This document shows positions 5,524-5,563 of a DNA stretch of 5,563 bases, piece by piece (position 1 is the first letter of the stretch; each line of letters starts with the position of its first letter). Under the pieces are notes generated by a model. That model made no database searches. It had not been told where the DNA came from and saw only the letters and a list, made by a program, of their open reading frames with translations. The DNA is from Pseudomonadota bacterium (lineage in GTDB: Bacteria; Pseudomonadota; Gammaproteobacteria; Burkholderiales; Methylophilaceae). The translations under genes were made by a program, and so were the position numbers. The stretch spans positions 1 to 5,563 of the forward strand of contig JAEWTK010000219.1 of the NCBI GenBank assembly GCA_023459535.1, written 5' to 3'.

Positions 5524-5563
5524 GGCTCAAAGATGGGCTTCTCAACTTGTGTGGTAGTTATTC

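Overview
The window looks like chromosomal DNA of a Gram-negative proteobacterium, most likely a betaproteobacterium. The evidence is a PBP4-type periplasmic peptidase, a lipoprotein FKBP, Sec-type signal peptides, moderately GC-rich coding sequence, and a groES promoter combining a CIRCE (HrcA) operator with sigma-32-like hexamers. The gene order faintly suggests the Nitrosomonadales/Gallionellaceae neighbourhood, but that is recall, not something I could test.

Layout. The left two thirds is a block of four genes on the minus strand, read from right to left. First is a conserved protein of unknown function (3846-3316), then bioA (3265-1955, biotin synthesis). Next is dacB (1955-543, PBP4-type peptidoglycan peptidase), whose start codon shares one base with the bioA stop. 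Last is an FKBP-type peptidyl-prolyl isomerase (from 454, running off the left edge), which has two plausible in-frame starts: a lipoprotein form and a shorter, leaderless form. A small hairpin at the end of dacB may partly terminate transcription before FKBP.

From about 3847 to 3997 a short divergent promoter region separates this block from a plus-strand gene for an exported trypsin-like serine protease with a C-terminal TPR-like helical tail (3998-4912). A 286-base intergenic stretch follows. It holds a perfect 13-bp inverted repeat, a good groES promoter, a perfect CIRCE operator and a strong hairpin in the groES leader. groES (5199-5489) is complete. groEL does not begin in the remaining 74 bases, which instead carry a short CACAGAG direct repeat.

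Together the window joins envelope functions (PBP4, exported protease, lipoprotein PPIase), one biotin step and the heat-shock chaperonin cofactor. This is mostly ordinary housekeeping DNA; I see no mobile element, CRISPR array, tRNA or rRNA and no convincing new multi-gene system. The best leads are the FKBP double start, the groES leader hairpin, the protease-TPR fusion and the internally duplicated unknown protein.
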